A stretch of DNA of 64,000 bases from Eucalyptus grandis (Eukaryota > Streptophyta > Magnoliopsida > Myrtales > Myrtaceae), in assembly GCF_016545825.1 (NCBI RefSeq), contig NC_052615.1:36109516-36173515 (forward strand), given 5' to 3'. This document shows positions 1-11,593 of the stretch, in pieces. The notes beneath the pieces are model-generated. The model saw only the letters and a list, made by a program, of their open reading frames with translations, did not search any database and was not told where the DNA came from. Made by a program: the position numbers and the translations under genes. The number at the start of each line of letters is the position of its first letter. Position 1 is the stretch's first letter.

Positions 1-1129
1 CACGAGGGCAACAACTCTATCAATGATTTAGTGCATGGTACCGACTTAAATTGATATCTATTTGTAAGATTTAAGAGGATTTCGCTACTTGCAAATTGAG
101 CTATTTGGTACTGGCAAAGTGAAAGATAGAAAAAAAAGAAAAAAGAAAAAAAAAGACAGTTCTAAGATTTTCTTTGATACTTAACTTAATTTGATAAATT
201 AGTAAATGTAGATTTTTGACATCCCAACACGTTGTTTATTCTGATTTCACTCGACATAACATCGCCAAATTAATAGGTATAAATTCCCTCTTGAATGTGA
301 AGTAGAACTCATCCATTTCCGATGGAATCAAGTGAGAGAAGGGAGAATTGAACTTAATTGATTTGGTATGATATTAAGGAATGAAAAGTCGAATTCATGA
401 TAACTGAAGGTACTTAAAAATAGTAATTCCATCAAAAGAGTAATTTCATGATTACAAAATATTTCCTACAACCCAGTCAGACAAAATTCCTTCCACTTAT
501 ACTATTGATTGGTGGGTTACAAGCATAGATCTCAAATTCAATTTTGATTAAATTTATATGTAACTCATGTCCATGACTTATAATCCACCAATAAGAGGTA
601 TGGTTGAAGAAAATTCTGCCTTTATAAAATTGGCTCGTTGAGTGTATCAAATGTTGCATTGGTCTTTGATGGGCGGGCTTAAACGACCAACAAAACTTTG
701 ATAAATGCAAACTTTGCCAATCAATTTTGCTGACTACCCTTTGAGATCAATAATTGTAACATCATCTCTTTCACGTAGACGAACTTAGAAACCACGGCAT
801 GGCAAAAAAGCTGCTGCTATATAGGAATGCTGTACAATATTGTGTAGACCGAAAGAGAACTTCCCACGCAGAAACCTTATAAGCAGCCGTTGCTGCCTGC
901 TATCCATTATGTTGAGTACGGTCGACTGATTCGGTTTTGGGGTTTGTGGTGGTGCTGTTGCAACCTGATGACAGTGGCCGTGGAGGAGTGGAGCAAAGTC
1001 AGCTGCTAAGGAGTGCGGAAGAAGAAGAAAGACCAAAGGGCAAAAAGGAACAAATATGTGAGGCTGAGTTTAAAAAGAATGATGCGACATTTTCACCTAG
1101 TTAGACTTGTACGCATTGCTAATAATTTT
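1..1129. other. AT-rich stretch without a recognisable gene
   Basis: I see no coding region with recognisable family motifs here. The short open frames are composed of low-complexity or unremarkable sequence and have no supporting splice signals. The only local structure is a purine tract around 130-155. It lies to the left of a tandem duplication and of the PEX16 pseudogene. Confidence 0.6.
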
Positions 1130-2150
1130 GTGACATGGTGCAGAAATCTCTCATAGAGCGAAATTTAATATATTGAGATACTTATTAGGTAAAGATAGGT
1201 TTAGGTATCTAATGAATAAAAGTCCAAGCATTTGCAACATCATTATCTGAAAAATGACGGCAAGCGTCCATGTTGTCCATCATAAACGAAATCAAGCTCA
1301 CGAAGTTACCTCTTCTATTTCCTACATATGAAATATCAAGCTCGCCAAATTTTTCAATGAATGGATCATAAGAAAGTCCTTTTATTGGTCGAGTCATTAA
1401 CATATGAACCAGTAATAGCAAATATGTCCAGAAGGGTGATGGATAGAGGTCCCTGGGGTGGTTTTTTTTTCCGGGGGGAAGAAAAACGCAGTTAGCAGAG
1501 GAAGACCAGAAGGTAAAAGGAAAACCTAACAAGCCAGGTTCTAAGAGTAAGTCGGAGCAAGAAAATTTCGAAAGCTAAGTTAATTCGGGCTTGTTCCCCG
1601 AGATGTACCAAGTGATGTTTTAGCCTCTGGTACCACTGATATAATTTAGTATCCAAAACTGGAAAAAAGTCCTAAATCTACGGCTTCTCTTCGACCAAAC
1701 GTATACTAGAATGAAATCCTGGTGAATGAGAAGGATCTCTTGAGACGACTGGGAAAGCACTGATCATAAGATGAGGAACATGAAGAGATTTCAAGTAAGG
1801 AAGAAGAATAACCCTATCAGAGTCATCCTCGGGGTTGTCCAAAAATTGAAGAGAGAGCTTGCCTTGCTCTTCCAACTCCTGAAGACCATCGAAGCCAACA
1901 ATGTACGGCACTGGACGAGAGTTGAAGAAACTGAGAGCTTTGACAGTAGGTACTGTTGGAGTTGGAGGAAAAGAGAGAGCTATGGCTGAAATCTGGAATT
2001 TGAAACAAGAAAAATTTGGGAGAAGAGGTTGAAGACGATGGAGTATGCAAAAGATGAAGATGGAAAGGTGAAATCTATCCTCTGATGTCGAGGATGCAAT
2101 CAACGTCCTCTTCTTTGTCATGGAAGCCGCTTTGCTTGCCGAAATATATT
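1130..2150. repeat. Tandem segmental duplication, copy 1
   Basis: This stretch is similar along its length to about 2910-3985, roughly 1.77 kb to the right and in the same orientation. Matching landmarks are the 'gttgagatacttgttaggc'-type start, the 'ctatttcctacatatgaaa' stretch, the 'agcagaggaagaccagaagg' stretch and the 'gatgaggaacatgaagagat' stretch. The copies differ by many substitutions and small indels, so the duplication is not recent. Both copies run on the right into sequence that also occurs in the R units of the TNL cluster ('ggaagccgctttgcttgcc'). Confidence 0.75.
1678..2121 (-). pseudogene. Unidentified coding-like fragment (hypothetical)
   Basis: I do not recognise the family. 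A 147-codon minus-strand frame is open here. Its central part (about residues 75-135, with 'GFDGLQELEEQGKLSLQFLD' and 'LKSLHVPHLMISAFPV') is echoed in the same orientation in the duplicate copy near 3460-3660, where the frame is broken by a stop. Recurrence of a similar peptide in a diverged duplicate suggests a former exon rather than chance, but the N-terminal part is low complexity. There are no domains, signal peptide or convincing splice sites. It could equally be non-coding DNA that happens to stay open. Confidence 0.3.
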
Positions 2151-2880
2151 ACCTAGCATCCCTTCACTCATTTCATGATCACCCCTTTCTTCTTTAATTC
2201 TTTTTTTCTTCCTGCTGTTTGTCTTTGTCTGTTCTTGTTCCGTTGCAACAAATGGGAAAAAGAAAAGAGAATACTGTAAAGCGCCCCTGTTTTCCTTTCC
2301 TGCAGAATTGGAAGAGTAATGGACACTGACTATGAAATTCCATTATAATTCCATAAACAAGAACCTAGATTGGCCATGGACGTCAGAATTCAAGACCCGT
2401 GTACAAGTTTAGCATGCCAAATAATGTGAATTAAACAAACTACGCTGTACTCGGGTACTTAATTAACTAATGCTAACAATCTCACGATGTGGACAAACGA
2501 ATTTGATTTTACTATAAGGGCGTCCAGAAAAGACATTTGAATTGTCGACAAACAGCTTTTTGACATCTAGTCAGCAACTGTTCTAGCTTCCAAATATGTT
2601 CTCTCTTGAACAAAAGAATTTCGAATGGAAATCGTTGAATATCGACTTAGTTCATGCCCAGCCCTGATACTCCGCATGTACGCCCTCGGTTTCTAATGTT
2701 AAGATGTTCATAAGGAACTCGCTGTCAAGTGTCAATCTTACAAATCAGGAGTTGGATATATTATTCCATAATCTCACGCTGTTTGAATTGTCAAGAACAA
2801 TTTTTACAAGTTGCCACGTTCATAAATTGCATCCATTCAACAAGTTGCTTCAGAAACTGAAAAAACTATCACTATAAACG
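2040..2880. repeat. R-unit fragment (TNL-cluster flanking repeat)
   Basis: This fragment shows the same succession of landmarks as the full R units at 14.4, 46.1, 51.0, 53.5 and 59.3 kb: 'aagccgctttgcttgcc', the pyrimidine tract 'tttttcttcctgctgtttg', 'gttgcaacaaatgggaaa', and 'tcctttcctgcagaattgg'. It then continues with 'caggagttggatatattat'. It stops near 2880, where the next copy of the tandem duplication begins. No coding function is visible. Confidence 0.7.
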
Positions 2881-2909
2881 CACATCTCGTGTCAATCGTC
2901 GCTAATATT

Positions 2910-3985
2910 TTTGTCACATGGTGCATAAGTCTTTCAATGAGCAAAATTTAGAATGTTGAGATACTTGTTAGGCAAAGATAAGTTTAGGTGTCATGATGAA
3001 TATAAGTTCAAGCAATTGCAATGTCATTATCTAAAAAATGATGGGCAAGTGAATACGTTATCCATTATGAACGATATCAAGCTCACAAGGTTGCCTTTTC
3101 TATTTCCTACATATGAAAATCAAGAGCACGAAATTTTTCAATGAATGGATCATGAGACCTCTATCTCATGAGCCTTCGCGCCCTAGGGAGAGAAACCAGT
3201 AGTGGCAAATATGTTGAGGGGGGTGATCCATAGAGGCCCAATTAGCAGAGGAAGACCAGAAGGTAAAAGGAAAACCTAACGAGCGAGGTTCTAGGATTAA
3301 GTTCGAAGCAAGAAAATTCCAAAGCTAGGTCGATTCGGGCTCCTTCCCGGAGATGCATCATGTGAGGTTTTAGCCTCAGGTACCACTGATAGAATTCAGA
3401 GTCCAAAACTGGAACAAGACCTAAATGTACAACTTTTCTTCGACCAAACATATACTAGAATGGAATCCTGGTGAATGGAAAGGATCTCTTGAGACTGACT
3501 GGGAAAGCACTGATCATAAGATGAGGAACATGAAGAGATTTGAAGTAAGGAAGAAGAATAACCTGATCAGAGCCATCCTCGGGGTCGTCCCAAAATTGAA
3601 GAGAGAGATTGCCTTACTCTTCCAACTCCTGAAGACCATCGAAGCCAACAATGTACGTCTCGGGACAATAGTTGAATAAACTGGGAGCGTTGACAGTTGG
3701 GACCGTTGGAGTTGGAGGAGAGAGAGAGAACTATGGTTGAAATCTGGAATTTGAAATGAGAGAAATTTTCAAGCATAGGTTGAAGAAGATGGATTATGCA
3801 AAGGATGAATATACGAAGTCGAGGATGCCATGGACGTCCTCTCTCTTGTCATGGAAGCAGCTTTGCTTGCCAAACGACACCTCCACGGGCCTGAATCACT
3901 GTCCACGTTCAATGATTATATTACCTCCATCCCTTCACTCACTTCATGACCACCCCTTTCTTCTTTGATTATTTTTTTTTTCTTT
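2910..3985. repeat. Tandem segmental duplication, copy 2
   Basis: This is the second copy of the 1130-2150 segment. It includes the degenerate counterpart of the minus-strand open frame (3242-3700, interrupted by stops and frame changes) and ends about 3985 in a T-rich tract within the start of an R-unit fragment ('atggaagcagctttgcttgcc' onward). After the T tract the sequence is unrelated to the R unit, so the repeat is truncated there. Confidence 0.7.
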
Positions 3986-5869
3986 TGGTGGGTTAGTTTG
4001 GTGTGAAGTAAATTTTCTCAGCCGTCGAGGGGGAATTCTTGTTGTTTGTGATTCTGTTCAAATAGTACGAGTGTAAAAGGGAAGTTTCAGTAGAAGTTCT
4101 CGAGAAGCAAGAGCTGAAGAAGCACCCTTGATTGGCTAGTCGTATAAATTTAGGCGTACTTGTACTTTTTATGTGCTTCTACTATCTGTAATCCGCAAAA
4201 TGCTTTACTGGGGCAGTCGCAAGTTCTCGGAGGCATAAAAGAACTGCTAAAGTTTCCCTCAGTGAGCTAGTTTGTATGTGGGTAATCTTAATTTTCGTCA
4301 GAAAGTGACTGCTCTTGTTTATGAGAGTCATGACCATCATAAAAGTTTCAGCGATATTGCTAAGTCTTGTCTACTTAGAAAGATGCATCGAGTGCCCACC
4401 ATTACCAATTGACAACTGTAGGAAATGTAAAAAATATGATGTTTTTGACTGGCCACTTCTCCGATTGTATGGAAAGGTCTAGGCTTAAGCTAGGGAAAAA
4501 TGGAGTATTTGCTAATCAAATTATATGCAGGTGAAAATACTTCTTTTTCTGTTTTCAACTTGTACGAGAAACTTTTGGGGTAAGCATGTGGAAAGAAATG
4601 AGTACCTAAAAGTTCAAATAGACATTAGAAGGAAAATTTTTAGAAGATGTTGTATTGGATCGAGTGAAACGGATTATTTTTACTTGAAAGCAAGTGCGTA
4701 GTAGAACACATAAAGGGACCAAATTCAAAGTTAAGTTTACTGAACTTCCACTTGGTATTTCGTTTTTTTCCCCCAATATAGCATTTTTCAGTAGATCCCT
4801 CGTCAAAAGGTAACCAAGATTGAATTAGTACTATTAGGATGAATGACCTGACAAATGTTCACATATGGTATTGTTCCTTTCTATATCATTCTGTGATTTG
4901 ATGGGTCTTCGAAGTTGTATGACAAAAGATGATCGATCGTAACAGGGCCCATTGCATTCCTTTCATCAGTATTTATTTAGTGTTGATGCAGCCCGTTCCT
5001 GGGCATCCGGGTGAGGAGGACTTTGTCATTAATGATATTTCTATTGGAATTATCCTAGTTGGCTGATGTGTACGTGTCATATCCATAAGAAGGCTTAAGC
5101 CATCTTTCCTTGCACTCCTTGTGAATGGGTCGCCATAGATTTTGGTCCATATCATTGTGGGTCTTTATTGGGTGGTGGAAGCTTCAGTTTGGGAAGAAGG
5201 ATTATTATATGTGCTCGAAGGAACAACATTGTGCAGAAAGGATAAGAAGCCATTTATTTAGTTCCATTTCTTGTTATTGTACTTGTTTAAGGGGCGTGGT
5301 TTGTCGAAGAGCACAACACACTATCTCTAGCAATCTTAACCTAACTTTATTAATTGATGGCTCTCAAAGGCAATCATTTGAAGGATCAATTCTATGGTCG
5401 AGTCTTTTGCGATCTTGTCGATCTTCTTCTTGTATAAATTTTTATCGTGTTGTTGTATCTCCTTTCTCAATATGGTTCTTACTTGGAAGATTTCGCAGTT
5501 GACTAACTCGTAGTGATCTATTGTCTGCGATTGCATTGACATAAAGCTCTATGTGAGCTGGACAACAGAAAAGTTACTAAGAAAAGGAGAGATTTTTTGG
5601 TCAAAGTGGAACCGTACATTCCGTATTTTCATTGCTTTAAATCTCCACATATACAGAAACTCAAGAGAGTATGTTTGATTAATAGGTCATCACTTTCTTA
5701 AATTGTGGGGGTTTATTCAAGGAGTAACTGTGCAAACGCAAGCCCATGTTAATTAAAATTTAGCCTGCCTGTTCTTATAGAATTTTGACTATTGTTTTCC
5801 ACATTTTTTTCCCTCATGTGTAATTAAAGAATTTGTAGTTTATTGGGAAAGTTTGTCATTTTACTGCAG
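3986..5869. other. No gene recognised; 5' flank or intron of the PEX16 relic
   Basis: This lies immediately 5' of the first recognisable PEX16 exon. I looked for the N-terminal PEX16 exon (the start rich in Trp/Arg and the 'NGLTWLLPE'-type segment) and did not find it. The 125-codon frame at 5125-5502 has no family features. The 3' edge is a plausible intron end: T-rich with 'actgcag' at 5863-5869. Confidence 0.5.
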
Positions 5870-5955
5870 AGACTGCTATCTTGGGTGTCATAACTGCCGT
5901 CAATGAACACATAATTGATACCGCCGCATCTCAGATCCACACTCGAGATGTTCTG
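5870..5955 (+). other. PEX16: PEX16 relic exon a
   Basis: This exon is preceded by a T-rich tract and 'ctgcag' and ends at 'gatgttctg' before GT (5956). It encodes the 'TAILGVITAVNEHIIDTA' part of the N-terminal third of PEX16. In the family this is followed by a segment rich in Leu/Glu and aromatic residues that should appear next, but only about 20 bases separate it from exon b, so that portion is deleted here. Confidence 0.75.
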
Positions 5956-5977
5956 GTAGTCTGTTTGAACCGAGTAT

Positions 5978-6284
5978 TTGGTTAGGTTAGCCATGTTTCG
6001 AAATAGTGGCTATACGATGCTTCTTCAGGGCGGAGAGATTCCAAATTCTAAGAAGGCATCAGAAGTTTCCTCCTCACAGTCCAGACCTGGAGATTCCAGA
6101 AAACCTGGATTTTATAGTGGGTCTGGTTCTTTCAGGAATAGCTTTGGGCAGAATGGGTGGAATCTGGAAGGAAGAGCACTGTCAGAATGGTTTCTGACCC
6201 ACCGTGGTTGTGCAGGGTGTAGCAACAGAATGCTATTGTGGAATCTCTCGGTAGGCGTGTCAGGAGGTTGTTAGTTGAACCCTG
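5978..6284 (+). other. PEX16: PEX16 relic exon b, with frameshift and stop
   Basis: It begins with the conserved 'RLAMFRNSGY' motif and runs through a Ser/Gly-rich linker to 'WNLEGRALS'. After about 6180 the reading frame changes: the family-like continuation ('RMVSDPPW', then 'QQNAIVES') is in another frame, consistent with a small deletion. That frame then contains TAG at 6220-6222 where a Gln codon would fit. A GT follows at 6285. Confidence 0.75.
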
Positions 6285-6332
6285 GTAAAGTTGTATGATG
6301 TACTTCTGCTGATGCATTTTGTTTTATGACAG

Positions 6333-6601
6333 CTCCAAAGGCAGAGAAATCAACATTGTCATCTATTTTGTCCGTGAATGGTGTTCATGGATCTTTATTT
6401 CTCATGGGGGAGATCCTATTTATCGTAAGGCCACTAATCTATGTTTTGTTTATTAGAAAGTATGGAACTCGGTCCTGGACTCCTTGGTTTCTTACGCTGG
6501 CCATGGATGTGGTTGGCGTTGGCATCTTTCCTCAAGTTACTTTGTCAGCGTGGGGTAGTAAAGACCAAAAGTTTCAGGACACCACTTCAGAAAAAGATGA
6601 G
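6333..6601 (+). other. PEX16: PEX16 relic exon c (membrane region)
   Basis: It follows 'ttttatgacag' and is open throughout. It encodes the most conserved PEX16 region, including 'LIYVLFIRKYGTRSW' and a following hydrophobic segment, ending at 'SEKDE' before a GT donor at 6602. This exon looks intact in isolation. Confidence 0.85.
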
Positions 6602-6767
6602 GTTAGAGTCTAAATATGTTTTCGCTCATTTGAATTTGTCCATTTAGCATGCATGCCCTGGCTTGTATCACAAAGCTTTTGGACTGGCCTTTCTTCAGCC
6701 ATCTAATGTCCAGATTAATGATTCTCTCATGACGTGTCAACTTATGTTCTTTTTTCCCTGTAAGTAG

Positions 6768-6808
6768 TTGAAAAGAAGAAAGCTACTCTGGGCACCCTAC
6801 CTCATGAG
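6768..6808 (+). other. PEX16: PEX16 relic exon d, left half (split by copia)
   Basis: It follows 'ccctgtaagtag' and encodes 'LKRRKLLWAPYLM' up to the bases ATGAG (6804-6808), where the copia LTR starts. The codon reading resumes directly after the right-hand ATGAG at 12282, which restores the conserved 'MRDPFxSKYTR' motif across the insertion. Confidence 0.85.
6804..6808. repeat. Copia-1 target site duplication (left)
   Basis: ATGAG flanks the 5' LTR and is repeated at 12278-12282 after the 3' LTR. A 5-bp duplication is typical for copia integrase. The site is inside a PEX16 exon, at the Met-Arg codons of 'YLMRDPF'. Confidence 0.92.
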
Positions 6809-7156
6809 TGTTGGATTAGAATGTCTCAATGTTGCTGCTGTTTTCTGCTCTGTTTTTTCCTCTGTTTTTACTCTGTTTTCCTCTGTTTTTTATTAAAAAA
6901 CAGCCAAGTTCAATTTAGTTATTTATTTAGTGTTTTTGTTATTTTCTAGGAAGTTAATAGCACGTTTGTGTGCAGTTATGTGTTGCACGTACGTGAGCAG
7001 TTTTTGCTTTGTTTAAGTTGTCTTGTACTTGACAGTTTTCTTTAGAGCAGACGTATGCAAGTTTGTGTTCTGTTTCTCTACGCTTCTCTTCCTCATCACA
7101 AAAATATAGCTTCTGGTTTTCTATTTTCTTGTTTACTATTTTGATCAGTAACAAAA
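6809..7156 (+). repeat. Copia-1 5' LTR
   Basis: It starts with 'tgttggattagaatgtctc' and has 'ctctgtttt'-type pyrimidine repeats early on. The end, set by alignment with the 3' LTR and its target duplication, falls at 7156, with one substitution in the last bases. It aligns with 11929-12277 with only about five differences visible by eye. Confidence 0.9.
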
Positions 7157-7157
7157 G

Positions 7158-7168
7158 TGGTATCGAGC
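7158..7168 (+). promoter_or_regulatory. Copia-1 primer-binding site
   Basis: 'tggtatcgagc' directly follows the 5' LTR. It is close to the canonical initiator tRNA-Met-complementary TGGTATCAGAGC seen in the other two copia elements of this window, but is one base shorter, so it is degenerate or a variant. Confidence 0.75.
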
Positions 7169-7231
7169 GTGTATGATCTTGAGGGACCGTGAAGTGAAGC
7201 AAGTATCGAAGTGTAAAGAAGTTAAAGGGTG

Positions 7232-8110
7232 ATGGAGACAGGGTCGAGTAGTTTCTCTGCGATGGCTTCTCCAAAGATTTTGGAGAGAATTATCAAGCAT
7301 GGGCTGTCAAGATGACGGCATTTTTGGAGGGTCATGATTTGTGGGAAGCTGTGGAGGATGATTATGAGGTTGCTCCACTTCCAGACAATCCGACCTTGAA
7401 TCAGATAAAGTACCATAAAGAGATAATCACAAGGAAGGCCAAGGCAAAGTCATGCCTGTACGCTGCTGTTTCACCCACTATCTTCACAAGGATTATGAGA
7501 TGTGATTCTGCAAAGGCAATATGGGATTTCTTGAAGGATGAATACGAGGGAGATGAGAAGATAAGAGGCATGAAGGTGCTGAATCTCTTGAGGGAGTTTG
7601 AGAGACAGCAGATGAAGGATTCAGAGTCAGTGAAGGAGTACTTTGATAGGTTGGTTGGGATAGCTGAAAAAATCAGAGTTTTAGGGACTGATTTGAAGGA
7701 TGAAAGGCTTGTTCAGAAGATTCTGGTGTCTCTTCCGAGAGAAGTTCGAAGCCACCATAGCGTCTCGGGAAAATACAAGAGACTTACCCGATATAAAGCT
7801 TGCAGAATTGTTAAATGCTCGCAAGCGCGGGAGCACGAAGACCGATGAGAAGAGAAGAGTTTGTAGAGGGTGCGGCGCAAGCTAGAGTGAAGTCAAATGA
7901 TGGAGGCAAAGGGAAGAAATTGATTCAGTCTAGAGAAAATGTTGGTGACTCCAAGTTTGTAGCAAAAGAAGGAAATTCTGGTGGGTCTAGCAAATGGAAG
8001 ATGAACAAAAAGCCTTGTCAATACTCGTGGTGGAACTAATCATCGTTTTTAGATGTTGGAGAAAGCTCGATGCTAGATGCAGAAGATGTCACAAGTTGGG
8101 TCACATGGAA
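7232..8110 (+). pseudogene. Copia-1 gag remnant
   Basis: The capsid-like gag domain of plant copia (UBN2 type) is readable from about 7312. It includes 'FLEGHDLWEAVEDDYE', 'AKAIWDFLKDEYEGDE' and 'EYFDRLVGIAEKIRVLG'. The frame changes near 7735 and again near 7815, and the continuation ('IKLAELLNARK', then 'EEFVEGAAQARVK') is spread over three frames. A clean CCHC knuckle is not readable, although Cys-rich sequence follows near 8030-8100. Gag would form the virus-like particle in the cytoplasm; this copy could not make it. Confidence 0.8.
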
Positions 8111-8157
8111 GCCATCCGCAAAGAAAAATTACCAGCAAGCAGTGAAAGCCAGTAGTA

Positions 8158-11080
8158 GTGAATGAAAGCGAGGAAGAGCACTTGTTTGTAGCTTCTTTTC
8201 GAATCTTCGTTGGGAATGATGCATGGCTGGTGGATAGTGGCTGTACCAATCATATGACCGGCAATTCGAAGCCGTTTAGGAGTCTAGACAGTCGGTCGGG
8301 TCCGAGTCGAATTGGCAACGGACAGTATATTGAAGTGCAAGGGAAGGGCAAAGTGGCTATTGAAGGAAATCGGGAGGTGAAGCGATCGGTGATGTTCTCT
8401 TTGTGCCAAATATTGACCATAATCTGTTAGTGTTGGTCAATTAGTTGAGAAGGGCTATAAAGTGAAGTTCGAAGGGAATGAATGTCTTATTAATAATGCG
8501 AGATAGCAAAGAAGTGCTAAGAATTCCAATGGAGGACAAGAGTTTCATGTTCAGGCCACAAGAGATGCAACAAATGGCTTTAAAGTGCAAAGAACAAAAT
8601 GCAGAGATATGGCATAAAAGACTTGGGCATGTTCACAGGAAGAGCATGTCGTTTATGCAGAGAAATAGCTTGGCGAGATGACTTGCCAAGTTTGGAGGAG
8701 GAATTTCCACGGTGCAAAACTTGTCTTCTTGGCAAGCAAGCCAGATTTCCTTTCAAAGGAGGAGGCCGGAGAGCATGTGAAAAGCCGCAATTAGTCCACA
8801 CAGATCTATGTGGACCTATGTCCGAGACTTCTCTCAATGGTAGCAGGTATTTCATTACCTTCACCGATGATATGACTAGGATGAGTTGGATTTATTTTTC
8901 GCGAGCCAAGTCTGAAGTTCTGATGTGTTTGTGAAGTTTAAAGCCTTAGTTGAAAATCGAGTGGGAAGAAAATTAAAATGCTCAGTCTGATAATGGTTGA
9001 GTATACCGCTCACAAGTTTAAGTTGAATTGTGAGCAAGCAGGTGAATTGTGCGCAGTTCACTGCTCCCTATTCACCTCAACAGAATGGGGTCGGTGAGAG
9101 GAAAAAAGAAGTATTATGGAGATGGCCGATGTATGATGCAGGAGAAGATGTTGCCTAAGAAGTTCTGGGCTGAAGCTAATACTGCAAAGTGTTCTTGTTG
9201 AACAGATTGCCCACAAAGGCCTTAGAGAGGTCAACACCTTTTGAAGTGCGGTATGGTGTTAAACCTTCGTGAAAAATTTGAAGGTTTTTGGGTGTTTGTG
9301 TTACACTCATGTTCCCGAGGTCAAGAGGGACAAGCTGGATAAGAAGGCGAGCTGGGAATCTTTATTGGGTACGGTCTCCAATCAAAGGCTTACAGAATTT
9401 TTCACCCTATGACAGGGAATGTGATTGTAAGCGAGAGATGTTGTTTTTCTAGAGGAAGATGAGTGGAATTGGATGGAAGGAAGGAGTGGAAAAAACGGCA
9501 AAGAAAAAACAACCCGGCAATGATGTAGAGGTTGATGAAGTTATAGATGGATTGGAAGACGGTGTGGATGATTTACCAGTGAGGGGGCACAAGGTCACTT
9601 GCTGAAATCTATGAAAGAAGCAATGTGGCAATGCTCGAACCATCTAACTTTGTGGAAGCTAAGGAGGATCGAGATGGATTGCAGCAATGCGGGAGGAGAT
9701 TGCAATGATCCGAAAAACCACACATGGGAGCTTGTTGACGAGACCATCGATAAGAATGTGATTGGGGTTAAGTGGGTGTTTAGAACAAAACTTAATCTCG
9801 ATGGTTCTGTTAATAAATACAAAGCTAGACTAGTGGTGAAAGGCTATGCACAAATATGGGGAGTAGACTATTCTGAAACATTTGCTCCCGTTGCACGACT
9901 TGATACAATAAGGTTACCGTTAGCTATTGCGGCGAGAGAAGGGGTGGCCTATATTTCAGTTAGATGTCAAGTCTGCATTTCTGAATGGAGAGCTTGAGGA
10001 GGAGATTTTTGTTGAACAACCTGAAGGCTTTAGTATCAAAGGGCAAGAAGAGAGTGTATACAGGTTGAAGAAAGCTCTATATGGACTGAAGCAAGCTCCA
10101 AGAGCTTGGTATGAGAAGATAGATCGATATTTGCAAGATTTTGGCTTTGTGAAAAGCTTAAGTGAGTTCACTCTTTATGTCAAGAAGATGAATCACAAGG
10201 TATTGTAATTCGTCACTTTATGTAGATGATCTATTAGTGACGGGGAATGATATGGAATTGATAGAGAAGGTGAAGCAAGATCTATTTGCAGTTTTTGAGA
10301 TGTCAGACTTGGGAAAGATGTCTTATTTTTTGGGTTTGGAAGTCAAACAGGCTTCATATGAGATCTTCATCTCGGAAAAAAAATACATGAAAGAAATTCT
10401 AAAGAAGTTTCAGATGGAAGATTGTCGAAGTGTAAGCACTCCTATGGTGCTAAAGAGAAGCCGCAGAAGAATGATGGAACCGATGCAAGTAGATGCTTCT
10501 ATGTATAGAAGTCTCGATTGGGTGTCTCATGTATCTTACAAACAACCGGACCAGATATTCTATTTTGTGAGTGTTTTATCCAGGTTTATGAGTAGTCCTA
10601 ATCGGTTACATTTAATTGCAGCAAAAAGGGTCTTAAGATATCTCAAAGGAACATTGTTCTTTGGTGTGAAGTTTGAAAAAGGTCGAAGTTTAATTTGCAA
10701 GGATTTTCGATAGTGACCGGGCCGGTTCGGTGGATGACATGAAAAGTACAGACGGGTATTGTTTCAGTCTTGGTTACGCTTGTTTCTCCTGGTGTTCTAA
10801 AAAGCAAGAAATTGTAGCTCGAGTCTCTGCAGAGGCTGAGTTTATAGCGGCTCTGTGCGGCTGCAAATCAAGCTTTGTGGCTGAAAAGATAATGAAAGAT
10901 GCGTGGTTGAATTCTAGTAATTGCATTGAAGTTAACGTGGATAATCGGCGGCGTTAGCAATATCTGAGAATCCAGTTTTCCATGGCAAAACCAAGCATTT
11001 CAAAGTCAAATTTTTCTTTTGCGTGAGGTGCAACAAAGTGACGGTTAAGTTGGTCTATTGCGAGATCCGAAGATCGCCTT
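8158..11080 (+). pseudogene. Copia-1 pol remnant (PR-INT-RT-RH)
   Basis: Domains appear in copia order. The aspartic protease has 'WLVDSGCTNHMT' (about 8225). The integrase zinc region has 'WHKRLGHVHRKS' (8613) and the catalytic core includes 'LVHTDLCGPM' (8791) and 'FITFTDDMTRMSW'. The reverse transcriptase has '[20 protein letters not shown]' (9775), '[15 protein letters not shown]' (9960), '[14 protein letters not shown]' and the YVDD box (10213-10224). RNase H includes 'STDGYCFS' (10748) and 'AEAEFIAA'. The parts lie in different frames, with breaks at about 8430, 8935, 9940, 10205 and 10710, so no polyprotein can be made. Confidence 0.85.
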
Positions 11081-11372
11081 AACTTCGCCACTTTGTTGCA
11101 CCTCACGCAGAAAGAAAAATTTGACTTTGAAATGCTTGGTTTTGCCATGGAAAACTGGATTTCAGATATTGCTAACGCCGCCCGATTATCCACGTTAACT
11201 TCAATGCAATTACTAGAATTCAACCACAGATCTTTCATTATCTTTTTCAGCCACAAAGCTTGATTTGCAGCTGCGTAGCTGCTATAAACTCAGCCCTGCA
11301 GCAAGACTCGAGCTACAATTTCTGCTTTTTAGAACACCAGAGAAACAAGCAGAACCAAGACTGAAACAATAC
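10752..11372. repeat. Palindrome in the RNase H region of Copia-1
   Basis: The RNase H segment at about 10752-11050 is followed, after roughly 27 bases, by its own reverse complement at about 11077-11372. Landmarks are 'ttgcattgaagttaac' in the left arm and 'gttaacttcaatgcaa' in the right. The two 300-bp arms would pair as a hairpin. Arm edges are estimated by eye to within about 10 bases. Confidence 0.85.
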
Positions 11373-11387
11373 CGATGTATTTTTTTG

Positions 11388-11593
11388 TTCTAAAGAAAAC
11401 TGTCAAGTACAAGACAACTTAAACAAAGCAAAAATTGCTCACGTACGTGCAACACATAACTGCACACAAACGTGCTATTAACTTCCTAGAAAATAACAAA
11501 AACACTAAATAAATAACTAAATTGAACTTGGCTGTTTTTTAATAAAAAAACAGAGGAAAACAGAGGAAAAAACAGAGCAGAAAACAGCAGCAA
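11388..11593 (-). repeat. Inverted partial LTR inside Copia-1
   Basis: This is the reverse complement of roughly LTR positions 26-235, running from 'gttctaaagaaaactgtc' to 'cagcagcaaca'. At its right edge it joins plus-strand sequence ('caactgatccaaggaggag', the normal region before the 3' LTR) through the shared bases 'cagcaacaa', a microhomology junction. Confidence 0.85.

Noticed and set aside
5125..5502. 125-codon + strand frame upstream of PEX16
   Set aside because: No similarity to the PEX16 N terminus or any other family, no splice signals, and unremarkable composition.
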